A DNA stretch of 51,234 bases, from contig NZ_RXLZ01000038.1 in assembly GCF_003970865.1 (NCBI RefSeq), forward strand, positions 1 through 51,234. Reading direction: 5' to 3'. Position numbers and translations under genes: made by a program. Positions 26,852 through 38,931 of the stretch are shown one piece after another (within the stretch, counting starts at the first letter, position 1; each line of letters begins with the position of its first letter). This stretch comes from Stenotrophomonas maltophilia (GTDB lineage: Bacteria; Pseudomonadota; Gammaproteobacteria; Xanthomonadales; Xanthomonadaceae). A model generated the notes under the pieces. It ran no database searches and was not told the DNA's origin. It saw only the letters and a list, made by a program, of their open reading frames with translations.

Positions 26852-28200
26852 AACGGCGCTCGTTCACTTTCCGCCTGTTCCTGCGCCTGCTGCCAGTGTT
26901 GGCACTGGCTGCGGCACTGCCGTGGCTGCTGGCCTACTGGATGGACCATGGTTGGGTGGTGACCACGGTGTCGGCGTTGATCCTGCTGTCGCTGATGTGG
27001 TGGACCCTGCGCCGGGCAACCGCCCCGGTGCGGTCACTGATGCGGGCCCTGGCGGGCACCACCAGCAGCTATCGCGACGGCGAATACAACTTCGGCGTGC
27101 ACTGGCCCGGCAATGACGAACTCGGCGACCTGGTGCAGGCACACCGCGAACTGGGTGATGTACTGCGTGAGCAGCGGCAGGGCCTGGTGCAACGCGAACT
27201 GCTGCTGGACACGATGGTGCAGAACACGCCGGTGGCGATGCTGCTGATCGCCTCGGGCGGTGATGGCATTGCCCGCGTGGTGTTCTCCAATCTGGCCGCG
27301 CGCAAGCTGCTGCATGGCGGCTGGAAGCTGGAAGGCCAGCGCCTGGAGGACGTGCTGGAACAGGTGCCGGTGGAATTGCGCGATGCCATCGCCCGTGGCG
27401 GTGACAGCCTGTTCGCGGTGCATGCCGAGGGCGAGGACGGCGATGAGGATGACGAGCAGGTCTACCACCTCTCGCGCCGCGCCTTCCAGCTCAACGGTCG
27501 TCCGCACGATCTGCTGCTGGTGCGTCTGCTGACCGCCGAGCTGCGCCGCCAGGAAGTTCAGACCTGGAAGAAGGTGATCCGGGTGATCAGCCACGAACTG
27601 AACAACTCGCTGGCACCGATTGCCTCGCTGGCCCACTCCGGCGGTGTACTGGTGCAGCGTGAGCGCTTTGACCGGCTGCCCGAGATCTTTACCACCATCG
27701 AGGATCGCGCACGCCACCTGGAAGGCTTCATCCGCGGCTATGCGCGCTTCGCCAAGCTGCCGCAGCCGCAGTTGCAGACCGTGCACTGGGCCCCCTTCCT
27801 GTCCAGCCTGCGCCAGCAGATCCCGTTCACCATGGAGCGCGAGCCGGACGAGGAACTGAGCAGCCGCATCGACATCGCCCAGTTCGGGCAGGCGCTGCTG
27901 AACCTGTTGAAGAACGCGCACGAAGCCTGCGCCGAAGCAGAGCCGCCGAACGATGACGTACAAGTGCAACTCACGCGGTTGCCGCAGTGGCTGCGCCTGG
28001 ACGTACTGGATCGCGGCAAGGGCATGAACGAGCAGGTGCTGCAGAATGCGCTGATGCCGTTCTATTCGACCAAGCGCAATGGCACCGGGCTGGGCTTGGC
28101 CTTGACCCGCGAGATCGTGGAAGCGCATGGCGGCCGGGTATCACTGCAGAACCGCGGCGATGGCGGGTTGTGCGTGTCGATTCTGTTGCCGGTGGGTTGA
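26848..28200 (+). CDS. sensor histidine kinase
   Basis: 450 residues. Two N-terminal transmembrane helices (about 9-30 and 36-54) are separated by a very short periplasmic loop (WMDHGWV), so it probably senses within the membrane or through a partner. A HAMP-like linker and a PAS domain (about 115-230, with an acidic insert GEGEDGDEDDEQ-like) follow. The dimerisation helix has SHELNNSLAPI (phospho-His 249), and the ATPase domain has an N-box LNLLKNAHEAC, DRGKGM and GTGLGLAL. NtrY/NtrB-type H-box. Its ATG overlaps the response-regulator stop (ATGA), making them a cognate pair. Confidence 0.95.
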   Translation: MKRRSFTFRLFLRLLPVLALAAALPWLLAYWMDHGWVVTTVSALILLSLMWWTLRRATAPVRSLMRALAGTTSSYRDGEYNFGVHWPGNDELGDLVQAHRELGDVLREQRQGLVQRELLLDTMVQNTPVAMLLIASGGDGIARVVFSNLAARKLLHGGWKLEGQRLEDVLEQVPVELRDAIARGGDSLFAVHAEGEDGDEDDEQVYHLSRRAFQLNGRPHDLLLVRLLTAELRRQEVQTWKKVIRVISHELNNSLAPIASLAHSGGVLVQRERFDRLPEIFTTIEDRARHLEGFIRGYARFAKLPQPQLQTVHWAPFLSSLRQQIPFTMEREPDEELSSRIDIAQFGQALLNLLKNAHEACAEAEPPNDDVQVQLTRLPQWLRLDVLDRGKGMNEQVLQNALMPFYSTKRNGTGLGLALTREIVEAHGGRVSLQNRGDGGLCVSILLPVG

Positions 28201-28204
28201 GCGG

Positions 28205-28251
28205 GTAGATCCACGCCATGCGTGGATGTGCCGACCAAGGTCGGCACCTAC
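28205..28251. repeat. GTAG-type REP pair
   Basis: GTAGATCCACGC-CAT-GCGTGGAT followed by GCCGACCAAGGTCGGC and ACCTAC: two palindromes between GTAG and CTAC ends. It lies between the convergent kinase and GNAT genes and touches the GNAT stop. Confidence 0.85.
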
Positions 28252-28781
28252 CAGACTTGCCGCATCGCCACCCGCAGATGCATTGGAAACCCCAGCGCAG
28301 CCTCTTCGGCCATGACTGCGCGCAGGCCGTCATTCCACTGCGCCTCGGGCACTACCTCGAACCCTTCACTGGCATAGAAGGCCGCATTCCACGGTACATC
28401 GGACAACGTGGTCAGCACCGCGGCTGCATAGCCGTCCATCCTCGCCTGCGCCAGCGCATAGCGCAGCAATGCACGGCCGTGGCCGCGACGCGCGTGCGCG
28501 GGATCCACGTCCATCTGCAACACATGGAATTCACCGCAAAGCTCACCGGCCAGCAGGTAACCCGCGATACCACCGTCAGCCGCATCCACCACCCACAGCT
28601 GCTCGCGCTCAAGGCCATCCTGCAGCGTCGGCAGGTCCAGGCCATGCCCGGCAAATACCGGGTAGGCCTGGTGATCCTTCAGCAGTTCACCGGCACGTTG
28701 TTCAATTGCCGGCAGCATGCCCAGTTCGTCGGCATGCGGAATGCGTGGCTCAGGACTTCTTGAGCGGGCGCTTCCAGCCAT
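28248..28781 (-). CDS. GNAT family N-acetyltransferase
   Basis: 177 residues. The acetyl-CoA-binding motif A is [23 protein letters not shown] (the R-x-x-G-x-G/A loop as RRGHGR), with [20 protein letters not shown] before it and [13 protein letters not shown] after. It resembles small-molecule or protein acetyltransferases of the RimI-like group; the substrate is unknown. ATG 28781 lies 32 nt inside the 3' end of glmU but has AGGAAA about 8 nt upstream; the next in-frame ATG (28718) would trim the N-terminal strand. It probably shares the glmU transcript. Confidence 0.8.
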   Translation of the reverse strand: MAGSARSRSPEPRIPHADELGMLPAIEQRAGELLKDHQAYPVFAGHGLDLPTLQDGLEREQLWVVDAADGGIAGYLLAGELCGEFHVLQMDVDPAHARRGHGRALLRYALAQARMDGYAAAVLTTLSDVPWNAAFYASEGFEVVPEAQWNDGLRAVMAEEAALGFPMHLRVAMRQVW

Positions 28782-30117
28782 CGATGGTTTCCTGTCGTGC
28801 ACGTGCCAGTGTCAGCTTGCCATCCGGGGCGTTGCGGGTGATGACCGAACCGGCAGCGATGGTGGCGCCCTCACCGATCAGCACTGGTGCCACCAATGCG
28901 CTGTTGGAGCCGATGAAGGCGTTGTCGCCGATGGTGGTGGTCGACTTGTTCACGCCGTCGTAGTTGCAGGTTATGGTGCCGGCACCGATGTTCACCTTGC
29001 TGCCGATCACCGCGTCGCCCAGGTAGGTCAGGTGGTTTGCCTTGCTGCCAACACCAAGGGTGACCTTCTTGGTCTCGACGAAGTTGCCGACATGCACGCC
29101 GTCGGCGAGCACGGTCCCCGGGCGCAGCCGCGCGAACGGCCCCACCAGCGCAGCACCTTCGGTGACCACGCCTTCCAGGTCACAATGCGCGCGCACTTCG
29201 GTGCCCGGGCCAAGATTGACGTCCTTCAGCCGGTTGAACGGGCCCACGGTGACGCCGTCGCCGAGCACGATGTTGCCTTCCAGAACGACGTCGACATCGA
29301 TCAGCACGTCGCTGCCCACAGTGACGGTGCCACGGATATCCAGTCGTGCCGGGTCACGCACGCGCGCGCCCTGCGCGCACAGGGCCCGAACCGCGCGGCG
29401 CTGCCAGGCACGCTCCAGCTGCGAAAGCTGCCAGGGATCGTTCGCCCCTTCGGCTTCCTGCGCGTCGGTCACCAGCGCCATCTCGGCCGGGGTGTACTCG
29501 TGCGCGGCAAAGGCGAACACGTCGGTCAGGTAGTACTCGCCCTGCGCGTTGCTGTTGGACAGCTGCGACAGCCAGCGCCGCAGCGCGGTCGACTCGGCGG
29601 CAATGATGCCGGTGTTGATCGTGCGCACACGCAGCTGGTCGTCGGTAGCGTCCTTCTGTTCGACGATCGAGCCGACCTTGCCTTCGGCATCGCGCAGCAC
29701 GCGGCCATAGCCGGTCGGGTCATCGACATCGGCGACCAGCACCGCCAGGCGACCCGGCTGTGCCAGCAGGTCGCGCAGGGTCTGCGCGCGGATCAGCGGC
29801 ACGTCGCCGTACAGCACAAGCACCTGCGCGGCGTCAGGCACCTGCGGCATCGCCTGGGCCACCGCATGGCCGGTGCCCAGCTGCTGCGCCTGTTCAGCCC
29901 ATTGCAGGTCGGGCTGGTCGGCGAAGTGCTGGCGCACCGCTTCACCACCATGGCCGTAGACCACGTGGATCGCCGAGGGCTGCAGTTCGCGGGCCGCATC
30001 GATCACATGCGCCAGCATCGGCTGGCCGGCGATCGGCTGCAGCACCTTCGGCAGCACCGACTTCATGCGCTTGCCCGCGCCAGCGGCGAGGATGATGACG
30101 TGCAGGGGTTGGGTCAT
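28750..30117 (-). CDS. glmU: bifunctional UDP-GlcNAc pyrophosphorylase / glucosamine-1-P acetyltransferase
   Basis: 455 residues (E. coli 456). The uridylyltransferase domain starts [29 protein letters not shown], with the nucleotide loop and Lys. The C-terminal left-handed beta-helix of hexapeptide repeats (about 250-440: [25 protein letters not shown] ... [29 protein letters not shown]) carries the acetyltransferase site. It makes UDP-GlcNAc from GlcN-1-P for peptidoglycan and lipid A. It diverges from gtrA; its 3' end overlaps the GNAT gene. glmS is not adjacent. Confidence 0.97.
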   Translation of the reverse strand: MTQPLHVIILAAGAGKRMKSVLPKVLQPIAGQPMLAHVIDAARELQPSAIHVVYGHGGEAVRQHFADQPDLQWAEQAQQLGTGHAVAQAMPQVPDAAQVLVLYGDVPLIRAQTLRDLLAQPGRLAVLVADVDDPTGYGRVLRDAEGKVGSIVEQKDATDDQLRVRTINTGIIAAESTALRRWLSQLSNSNAQGEYYLTDVFAFAAHEYTPAEMALVTDAQEAEGANDPWQLSQLERAWQRRAVRALCAQGARVRDPARLDIRGTVTVGSDVLIDVDVVLEGNIVLGDGVTVGPFNRLKDVNLGPGTEVRAHCDLEGVVTEGAALVGPFARLRPGTVLADGVHVGNFVETKKVTLGVGSKANHLTYLGDAVIGSKVNIGAGTITCNYDGVNKSTTTIGDNAFIGSNSALVAPVLIGEGATIAAGSVITRNAPDGKLTLARARQETIDGWKRPLKKS

Positions 30118-30200
30118 GGAAACGGCAGTCCGTGGTTCGTTGCCGATGATTCTAGAGCGTGGGCCGTTAACATGTGCATCCCACCTCCTTCACCACACTG

Positions 30201-30584
30201 ATGGGCCTCGTCCGCCAGGGAAGCACCTATCTCATCATCGGGCTCGTGCAGCTGCTGCTCGACTGGCTGGTGTTCGTCGCCGCGACCGCGCTGGGCCTGC
30301 CGGTGGTGCCTGCCAACATTGCCGGTCGCCTGGCCGGGATGCTGCTGGGCTTCTGGCTCAACGGCCGTTACACCTTTGCCAACGCAGGTGACGCGCGCCT
30401 TGGCTGGCGTCGATTTTCACGTTTCCTGGGAATCTGGGCCGTACTTACCACTGCCAGCACGGTGCTGGTCGCTTTGACCAGCCGCCACCTTGGATTGGAT
30501 TGGGCCTGGCTGGCCAAGCCGCTGATCGAAGGTGGGATCGCCTTGATCTCCTTCCTGCTGCTGCGCCATGTGGTCTTCCGCTGA
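30201..30584 (+). CDS. GtrA family membrane protein
   Basis: 127 residues with four hydrophobic helices, the GtrA fold: LIIGLVQLLLDWLVFVAATAL, VPANIAGRLAGMLLGFWLNGRYTF (the conserved N-x(2)-G-R and N-x-x-Y/W-T-F motif), LGIWAVLTTASTVLVALT and LIEGGIALISFLLLRHVVF. GtrA proteins are thought to flip polyprenyl-linked sugars for surface glycosylation. ATG 30201 is chosen although no good ribosome-binding site is seen; GTG 30174 is an alternative. It converges with the YfhO-like gene, the stops being 5 nt apart; the pair may form a cell-surface sugar module. Confidence 0.85.
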   Translation: MGLVRQGSTYLIIGLVQLLLDWLVFVAATALGLPVVPANIAGRLAGMLLGFWLNGRYTFANAGDARLGWRRFSRFLGIWAVLTTASTVLVALTSRHLGLDWAWLAKPLIEGGIALISFLLLRHVVFR

Positions 30585-30589
30585 GACCT

Positions 30590-32821
30590 TCAGCCTGCAC
30601 CACCCGTCGCGAATCGCTTCGGCAGCCCATCCCGCCACAGCTGCAGCGGGCTGTACCCAAGTTCCACGCGATGCCGCCCCGCAGGCACGCACACCGCGTG
30701 AAAGAGCCCGTTGGCACGCATCAGCGGCAACGACGCTCCGCCATCCAACCGGGCCTGCCAACCCTGGGCGGTCACCTCATTGATCACCAGCCACGCCGGA
30801 TGCTCGGCGTCCACGTCAAGGGCGATCCTTCCGGGCTGATAGGCCTGCGAGAGCACCTTCAGCCGGCCCGCCTCACGTTCAGGGCAGTCCGTCTGCTGCC
30901 CGGTGGGCAGCCAGACCACCTGGCTGAAGTCCGTCTGGTTGAACTCAGCGGCCGGTGGCAGGCGTTCAATGTGCCGCTGCACCCGTTGCGGGTTGAGCGT
31001 ACGCGGCAGCACACTCCCGCGCAGCGCCAACTGCACGTCGCTGCCCTGGTCATGAGACCCTGCAAACGGCTCCGGTGACAGCAGCCAGCGGACCCCCAGC
31101 AGGTCGTACACGGGGGCGTCCATGTCTGGCGCCCAAGGGGTCGTCGCCTTCTGCTGGAAGGCAGCCACGGGCTCCGTCGGCATGCCGACCATCTGCTGGT
31201 AGTCACTGGACAGCAACGGGTTGTAGCCATTGGCCAGTGGAATCGCGTGCACGGCCGCGCCATTGGTCAGCACGCCGATGCCGAAAACGATGGCGCGCTC
31301 GGGCAGGCGGCCTGCATGCCGCTCGGCAGCGAGCAGCGTATAGGCCCGCTGCGTGGCGCCATTGCGCTCGGCCGTCATTACCGGCGGACGGGCACCCGAT
31401 GTATTGAAACGTGCTCCCACGTTGAACAGCAGCATGTCGAACACGACCAGTGCGATCAGCCAGTGCATCGGAGCCGGGTGCTGGCGCAGCAGCTGTACTG
31501 CGGCAATGCCGATGCCGGCACTGGCCGCCAACCACGCGAAGGCGTCCAGATGCCCGTGGCTCACGGCCAGCCAGGAGGCAACGGACACGAGGACAACGAC
31601 CACCCCCAACGACACCCGGTGCGGGCGCAGTGCGCGCTTCTCCAACGCAATCTGCAACGCCTGTGCCCCCAGCCAGGCCGCTGCCGGTACCGCAAGGAAC
31701 AGCGCATCGGAGGGCCGCCGGAACAGATCAAGACCCGGCAACCCGCTGAAGAGCCACGCGAACAGCGGAGTGACGTCACCCAGGGCGACCAGCGTCGTCA
31801 ACAGCAGTACACCGAGCGCCAAACAGGTGGCGCGTCGCTGCCTGTGCACAACGCTGCCGCCCCAGGCCAGCCACAGCGCCAGTGGCACCGCGCCGAAATA
31901 GAGGTAGTCCGTGCTGATGTCGCCGAAGGACCAGCTCGTCCCACGTACCTGCGAGAACACATTTCCCGAAAGCAGTGTCACCAGTCCCTGCCAGTGCATC
32001 GCACCGGCCAGCGCCGTCTCCAGGGTCATGCCATCACGATTGGTGTCACCCAGCCAGGCCAATGTGGAAAGCCACTGGGGGGCGCTTACTGCGGCGGCGA
32101 TCAGGGCGACCGCAGACAGCTGCAATGTGAGGCGGAGTCGCTTGCCCCTTGCCCAAAGCACTGCACCTACGGCGTACACGGCACACGCCAGGATGATGAA
32201 ATAGGTCACCTGGGTCAGCTGCAGCGCACACAGGCCTCCTGCAAGTCCCGCCAGCAGCACGTCACGCGCGCAGCCCTGGTTCCGAACATTCGACAGGCCC
32301 AGCCAGATCCAGGGAAGCAGGCTGTAGCTGACGATCATCGGCGTGTGCTGCAGGCGGGAGGCTGCCACCGCACCGAACATCAGCACCATCGCAAAGAACC
32401 ACTGTGCGGGTGCAGAAAGACCGAATGAACGCGCCAGGCGCAGCGCGCCGAAGCCACCCGCCAGCACATGCAGCAGCACCACCACGGTGAACAGATGCAA
32501 CGACGCCGGCGCCAGCAGCATCGGCAGGACCATGGTCGGCTGCAGCGTCATCATCTGCGGATCGGCGATCTGCGGATAGCCACCGAACAGGTAGGGATTC
32601 CACCAAGGGGCCTGCAGGTTCCGAAGCTGCTCGGCACTGAAACTGACCGCCGGGAAGAACTGCTGCACGGTGTCGTACGGAATGACCTTGGTACCGATCA
32701 GCCACGGCAGGCACAGCAGCAGCCAGCTTGCCACCCACAGCGTTTCAGGCCGGGCCCATCGGGAGCGGGCTGCATCCGTGGCGCCGATGCTCGTGGTCGA
32801 TGCGTACTGCATTCCGTGCAT
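30590..32821 (-). CDS. YfhO-like polytopic membrane protein (GT-C fold)
   Basis: 743 residues, with about 12 hydrophobic helices in the first 500 residues and a soluble periplasmic C-terminal domain (about 510-743). The loop after the first helix, DTVQQFFPAVSFSAEQLRNLQAPWWNPYLFGGYPQIADPQ, with its acidic start and PWWNPYLFGGYP, is the signature of YfhO/GT-C-type putative glycosyltransferases that use lipid-linked sugars. A role in glycosylating cell-envelope polymers is likely, possibly with GtrA next door. ATG 32821 follows GAGGAG; ATG 32812 is an alternative. It begins only 20 nt after the atp operon terminator on the same strand. Confidence 0.8.
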   Translation of the reverse strand: MHGMQYASTTSIGATDAARSRWARPETLWVASWLLLCLPWLIGTKVIPYDTVQQFFPAVSFSAEQLRNLQAPWWNPYLFGGYPQIADPQMMTLQPTMVLPMLLAPASLHLFTVVVLLHVLAGGFGALRLARSFGLSAPAQWFFAMVLMFGAVAASRLQHTPMIVSYSLLPWIWLGLSNVRNQGCARDVLLAGLAGGLCALQLTQVTYFIILACAVYAVGAVLWARGKRLRLTLQLSAVALIAAAVSAPQWLSTLAWLGDTNRDGMTLETALAGAMHWQGLVTLLSGNVFSQVRGTSWSFGDISTDYLYFGAVPLALWLAWGGSVVHRQRRATCLALGVLLLTTLVALGDVTPLFAWLFSGLPGLDLFRRPSDALFLAVPAAAWLGAQALQIALEKRALRPHRVSLGVVVVLVSVASWLAVSHGHLDAFAWLAASAGIGIAAVQLLRQHPAPMHWLIALVVFDMLLFNVGARFNTSGARPPVMTAERNGATQRAYTLLAAERHAGRLPERAIVFGIGVLTNGAAVHAIPLANGYNPLLSSDYQQMVGMPTEPVAAFQQKATTPWAPDMDAPVYDLLGVRWLLSPEPFAGSHDQGSDVQLALRGSVLPRTLNPQRVQRHIERLPPAAEFNQTDFSQVVWLPTGQQTDCPEREAGRLKVLSQAYQPGRIALDVDAEHPAWLVINEVTAQGWQARLDGGASLPLMRANGLFHAVCVPAGRHRVELGYSPLQLWRDGLPKRFATGGAG

Positions 32822-32840
32822 GCCTCCCTTCTCCTCAACG

Positions 32841-32866
32841 AAAATCGCCGGCACTGAGCCGGCGAT
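32841..32866 (-). terminator. atp operon terminator
   Basis: On the minus strand ATCGCCGGC-TCAGT-GCCGGCGAT-TTT, a perfect 9-bp stem with a short T run, 45 nt past the atpC stop and just ahead of the YfhO-like start. Confidence 0.8.
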
Positions 32867-32911
32867 CTTCCATCACTACCGGCATTGCTGCCGATGGTTC
32901 CCGAGCACGTG

Positions 32912-33334
32912 TCAGTGCTTGAGGTTCTTGCGCAGGCGCTCCAGCGCCTGCAGCTGGACGACAGCTTCAGCCAGCTTCTGCTGGGCTTCAGCCACTTCCA
33001 TCGCCTCGCCGCGGTTGGCCAGGATGCGCTCGGCTTCTTCCTTGGCCTTGCGGACCGAGGCTTCGTCGATGTCCTGCGCGCGGATCGCGGTGTCGGCCAG
33101 CACGGTCACCACCTGCGGCTGCACTTCCAGGATGCCGCCGGAAATGGCGAAATCCAGCTGCTCGCCGTTCGGCGTGGTCACCACCACCTTGCCCGGCTTC
33201 AGGCGGGTGATCAGCGGCGCGTGCTTGGGCGCGATGCCCAGTTCGCCCAGCTCACCGGTAGCCACGACCAGGGTCGCTTCGCCACGGAAGATTTCCTGCT
33301 CGGCGCTGACGATGTCGCAACGGATCGTGCTCAT
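32912..33334 (-). CDS. atpC: F1F0 ATP synthase subunit epsilon
   Basis: 140 residues (E. coli 139). N-terminal beta-sandwich: [46 protein letters not shown]-terminal helical pair: [16 protein letters not shown] ... [13 protein letters not shown], the part that can extend and inhibit rotation. It is the stalk subunit coupling gamma to the c-ring and the last gene of the operon. It is separated from atpD by 113 nt holding a GC-rich hairpin. Confidence 0.97.
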   Translation of the reverse strand: MSTIRCDIVSAEQEIFRGEATLVVATGELGELGIAPKHAPLITRLKPGKVVVTTPNGEQLDFAISGGILEVQPQVVTVLADTAIRAQDIDEASVRKAKEEAERILANRGEAMEVAEAQQKLAEAVVQLQALERLRKNLKH

Positions 33335-33383
33335 GCAAATCTCTTCGCTGTTCGCGGCGGCGCAATGCCACCGTGGGAGTCCA

Positions 33384-33410
33384 CCGGCGCGGGCGGTTGC
33401 CCGGCGCCGG
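33384..33410 (-). other. intercistronic hairpin atpD-atpC
   Basis: CCGGCGC-GGGC-GGTT-GCCC-GGCGCCGG with a one-base bulge, in an unusually long 113-nt spacer of the operon. It may mark mRNA processing or partial termination. Confidence 0.55.
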
Positions 33411-33447
33411 CGTCAGGTCGGGCAGGATCGCTCCCGCCCGTCCCGGA

Positions 33448-35756
<2,309 letters not shown>

Positions 35757-35772
35757 CTCTTGTTTCCCGTGG

Positions 35773-35792
35773 CGCGGGGCTGATGCCCCGCG
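35773..35792 (-). other. intercistronic hairpin atpA-atpG
   Basis: CGCGGGGC-TGAT-GCCCCGCG, a perfect 8-bp stem with a 4-nt loop, 16 nt upstream of the atpG start. Confidence 0.65.
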
Positions 35793-35818
35793 TTGTTCAA
35801 CCGTTTGTCATCTGGTCC

Positions 35819-35843
35819 AGCGGAGCCAGCGGCTCCGCTCTAC
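35819..35843. repeat. GTAG-type REP unit inside the atp operon
   Basis: AGCGGAGCC-A-GCGGCTCCGCT followed by CTAC, the REP layout seen elsewhere in the window, here placed between atpA and atpG. It directly follows the atpA stop (10 nt). Confidence 0.7.
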
Positions 35844-35853
35844 AGGACCGCGA

Positions 35854-37401
35854 TTACCAGCTGCCGGTGGTCTTGAACTCGGCGATGCCCTTCTTGAAGG
35901 CACCTTCGATATCGTTGTCCCAACCGCCAGTGGCGTTGACCTTGCTGATCAGCTCGCCCTGGGTGTTGGCGAAGTGGGCGTGCAGGCCTTCTTCGAACGC
36001 CAGCAGCTTGTTGACCGGCACGTCGTCGAGGTAACCCTCGTTGACGGCGTAGATCGACAGCGCCTGGTTGGCGATCGACATCGGCGCGTACTGCTTCTGC
36101 TTCATCAGCTCGGTGACGCGCTGGCCACGCTCCAGCTGCTTGCGGGTCGCTTCGTCCAGGTCCGAGGCGAACTGCGCGAACGCAGCCAGCTCGCGGTACT
36201 GGGCCAGCGAGATGCGGATGCCGCCCGACAGCTTCTTGATGATCTTGGTCTGGGCCGAGCCACCGACGCGCGACACCGAGATACCGGCGTTCACGGCCGG
36301 GCGGATGCCGGCGTTGAACAGGTCGGTTTCCAGGAAGATCTGGCCGTCGGTGATCGAGATCACGTTGGTCGGAACGAAGGCGGACACGTCGCCGGCCTGG
36401 GTTTCGATGATCGGCAGCGCGGTCAGCGAACCGGTCTTGCCGGTGACCTTGCCTTCGGTGAACTTCTCGACGTATTCCTCGGACACGCGGGCAGCGCGCT
36501 CGAGCAGACGGGAGTGCAGGTAGAACACGTCACCCGGGTAGGCTTCACGGCCCGGCGGGCGCTTCAGCAGCAGCGAGATCTGGCGGTAGGCGACGGCCTG
36601 CTTGGACAGATCGTCGTACACGATCAGCGCGTCTTCGCCGCGGTCCATGAAGTACTCACCCATGGTGCAGCCCGAGTAGGCGCTGATGTACTGCATGGCA
36701 GCCGATTCGGAAGCGGTCGCGGCCACCACGATGGTGTGGGCCAGCGCACCGTTCTCTTCCAGCTTGCGCACGATGTTGGCGATGGTCGAAGCCTTCTGGC
36801 CGATCGCAACGTACACGCACTTGATGCCGGTGCCCTTCTGGTTGATCACCGCATCGATCGCCATCGCGGTCTTGCCGGTCTGGCGGTCACCGATGATCAG
36901 CTCGCGCTGGCCACGGCCGATCGGGATCATCGAGTCGACCGACTTGTAACCGGTCTGCACCGGCTGGTCGACCGACTTGCGCCAGATCACGCCCGGAGCA
37001 ACGCGCTCCACCGGAGCGGTCAGGTCGGTGCCCAGCGGGCCCTTGCCGTCGATCGGCTCGCCCAGCGCGTTCACGACGCGGCCCAGCAGTTCCGGACCCA
37101 CCGGCACTTCCAGGATGCGGCCGGTGGTCTTGGCGACGTCGCCTTCGCGCAGGTTTTCGTAGTCACCCAGGACCACGGCGCCGACCGAGTCGCGCTCCAG
37201 GTTCAGGGCCAGGGCGAAGGTGTTGTTCGGCAGTTCGATCATTTCGCCCTGCATCACGTCGGCCAGACCGAAGATGCGCACGATGCCGTCGGACACGCTG
37301 GTCACGGTGCCTTCGTTGCGCGATTCCGCGGCCAGCTTGACCTTCTCGATGCGGTTCTTGATCAGTTCGCTGATTTCGGAGGGGTTGAGCGTGGTTGCCA
37401 T
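35854..37401 (-). CDS. atpA: F1F0 ATP synthase subunit alpha
   Basis: 515 residues (E. coli 513). Walker [63 protein letters not shown] across the subunit interface (including the arginine-finger region [13 protein letters not shown]), and the N-terminal crown [19 protein letters not shown]. Non-catalytic nucleotide-binding subunit alternating with beta. ATG 37401 is chosen; a TTG two codons upstream is not needed. Confidence 0.98.
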   Translation of the reverse strand: MATTLNPSEISELIKNRIEKVKLAAESRNEGTVTSVSDGIVRIFGLADVMQGEMIELPNNTFALALNLERDSVGAVVLGDYENLREGDVAKTTGRILEVPVGPELLGRVVNALGEPIDGKGPLGTDLTAPVERVAPGVIWRKSVDQPVQTGYKSVDSMIPIGRGQRELIIGDRQTGKTAMAIDAVINQKGTGIKCVYVAIGQKASTIANIVRKLEENGALAHTIVVAATASESAAMQYISAYSGCTMGEYFMDRGEDALIVYDDLSKQAVAYRQISLLLKRPPGREAYPGDVFYLHSRLLERAARVSEEYVEKFTEGKVTGKTGSLTALPIIETQAGDVSAFVPTNVISITDGQIFLETDLFNAGIRPAVNAGISVSRVGGSAQTKIIKKLSGGIRISLAQYRELAAFAQFASDLDEATRKQLERGQRVTELMKQKQYAPMSIANQALSIYAVNEGYLDDVPVNKLLAFEEGLHAHFANTQGELISKVNATGGWDNDIEGAFKKGIAEFKTTGSW

Positions 37402-37445
37402 CGTCAAGTCCTAGTGCCGGCAGCGGGGCCGGACGTTAAATGAAT

Positions 37446-37973
37446 TCAGTTAGCGAGCGCGGTCTGCAGACGGGCCAGCTTGCCCTTCAGCGAACCATCG
37501 ATGACCACGTCGCCGGCGTCGATCACGGCGCCGCCGATCAGCGAAGCATCGACCGCGGTGGTCACGTCGACCTCGCGGTTGAAGCGCTTGCGCAGCGCAA
37601 CCTTGATCGCGTCCAGCTCTCCGGCCGACAGCTCGGAAGCCGAGGTCACGGTGGCCTTGACCACGTGCTCGGCTTCAGCGCGCAGGGCGTCGAACATGCC
37701 GGAGATTTCCGGCAGCAGCGGCAGACGATGCGATTCGGCCAGGATGGCCAGGAAGCGCGAGTAGGTCTCGCCGTGGGACACCGGCGCCAGCAGGGCGACG
37801 GCGTCGTCACGACCCAGCTCCGGGTTGGCGAGCAGGGCCGCCACGCGCGGATCGGCGGCGACGTGGGCGGAGAACGCCAGGGCGTCCGACCACGGCGCGA
37901 ACGCGCCTTCGTCGCGCGCGGTCGCGAACGCGGCGCGGGCGTACGGGCGGGCAAGCGTGAGGGCCTGGCTCAT
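37446..37973 (-). CDS. atpH: F1F0 ATP synthase subunit delta
   Basis: 175 residues (E. coli 177). N-terminal helical bundle ALTLARPYARAAFATARDEGAFAPWSDAL and the C-terminal conserved VDASLIGGAVIDAGDVVIDGSLKGKLARLQTAL. It clamps the top of F1 to the peripheral b2 stalk. It starts 2 nt after the atpF stop, so the two are probably translated together. Confidence 0.97.
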   Translation of the reverse strand: MSQALTLARPYARAAFATARDEGAFAPWSDALAFSAHVAADPRVAALLANPELGRDDAVALLAPVSHGETYSRFLAILAESHRLPLLPEISGMFDALRAEAEHVVKATVTSASELSAGELDAIKVALRKRFNREVDVTTAVDASLIGGAVIDAGDVVIDGSLKGKLARLQTALAN

Positions 37974-37975
37974 CC

Positions 37976-38446
37976 TTAGATCTCCGAGGCCAGCTCGTCG
38001 AGCAGCGCCTTGTGGGCGTTGGCGTCGATTTCGCGCTTGAGCAGCTTTTCGGCACCGGTCACGGCCAGCGCGGACACCTGCTTGCGCAGATCTTCACGGG
38101 CACGGTTGGCGGCGGCGTCGATTTCAGCCTGGGCCAGTTCCTTCTGACGGGTGGCTTCGGTGATCGCTTCGTTACGGGCAGCATCAACGATCTGGTTGGC
38201 ACGTGCGTGGGCCTGATCGATGATCTCGTTGGCCTTGGTGCGTGCTTCCTTCAGCGCTTCGTTGACCTTCTCCTGCGCCTGGGCCAGATCTTTCTGGCTG
38301 CGGTCAGCAGCAGCGAGGCCTTCAGCAATCTTCTGCTGGCGCTCTTCGATCGCGTTCATCAGCGGCGGCCAGATCTTGGTCGCGATGATCCAGATCAGAC
38401 CAGCGAAGGCGAGCGCCTGCGCAAGAAGGGTGAAATTGATATTCAT
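37976..38446 (-). CDS. atpF: F1F0 ATP synthase subunit b
   Basis: 156 residues (E. coli 156). One N-terminal membrane helix ([25 protein letters not shown]), then a long charged coiled coil ([34 protein letters not shown]...) forming the peripheral stalk. ATG 38446 gives the standard [10 protein letters not shown] start; the open frame upstream runs through the intercistronic hairpins and is not coding. Confidence 0.97.
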   Translation of the reverse strand: MNINFTLLAQALAFAGLIWIIATKIWPPLMNAIEERQQKIAEGLAAADRSQKDLAQAQEKVNEALKEARTKANEIIDQAHARANQIVDAARNEAITEATRQKELAQAEIDAAANRAREDLRKQVSALAVTGAEKLLKREIDANAHKALLDELASEI

Positions 38447-38462
38447 GGTTAGCTCGATCGCT

Positions 38463-38535
38463 GGTTTCGGGGTGGACGTGCCGCCGAAGCGGCACATCCG
38501 GCCTTCATCCGAAACCGGGTGCATCAGCACCCGGT
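38463..38535 (-). other. stem-loop cluster between atpE and atpF
   Basis: Two perfect stem-loops, GTGCCGC-CGAA-GCGGCAC (38478-38495) and ACCGGGTGC-ATCA-GCACCCGGT (38514-38535). The outer pairing GGTTTCGG (38463-38470) / CCGAAACC (38509-38516) encloses the first and competes slightly with the second. They occupy most of the 106-nt spacer and look like an mRNA stabiliser or processing site behind the highly expressed atpE. Confidence 0.65.
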
Positions 38536-38552
38536 CGTCTCAAACCGCTGTA

Positions 38553-38882
<330 letters not shown>

Positions 38883-38931
38883 CTAAGGGTGATGAAACGG
38901 ATGAAGGTTGAAACGCGTTGAAGCTTGAAAC

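Noticed and set aside
35757..35853. Possible small gene or terminator splitting the atp operon between atpA and atpG
   Set aside because: No open frame of value; a hairpin without a T run and a REP unit cannot by themselves end the operon, and atpGDC need this transcript.
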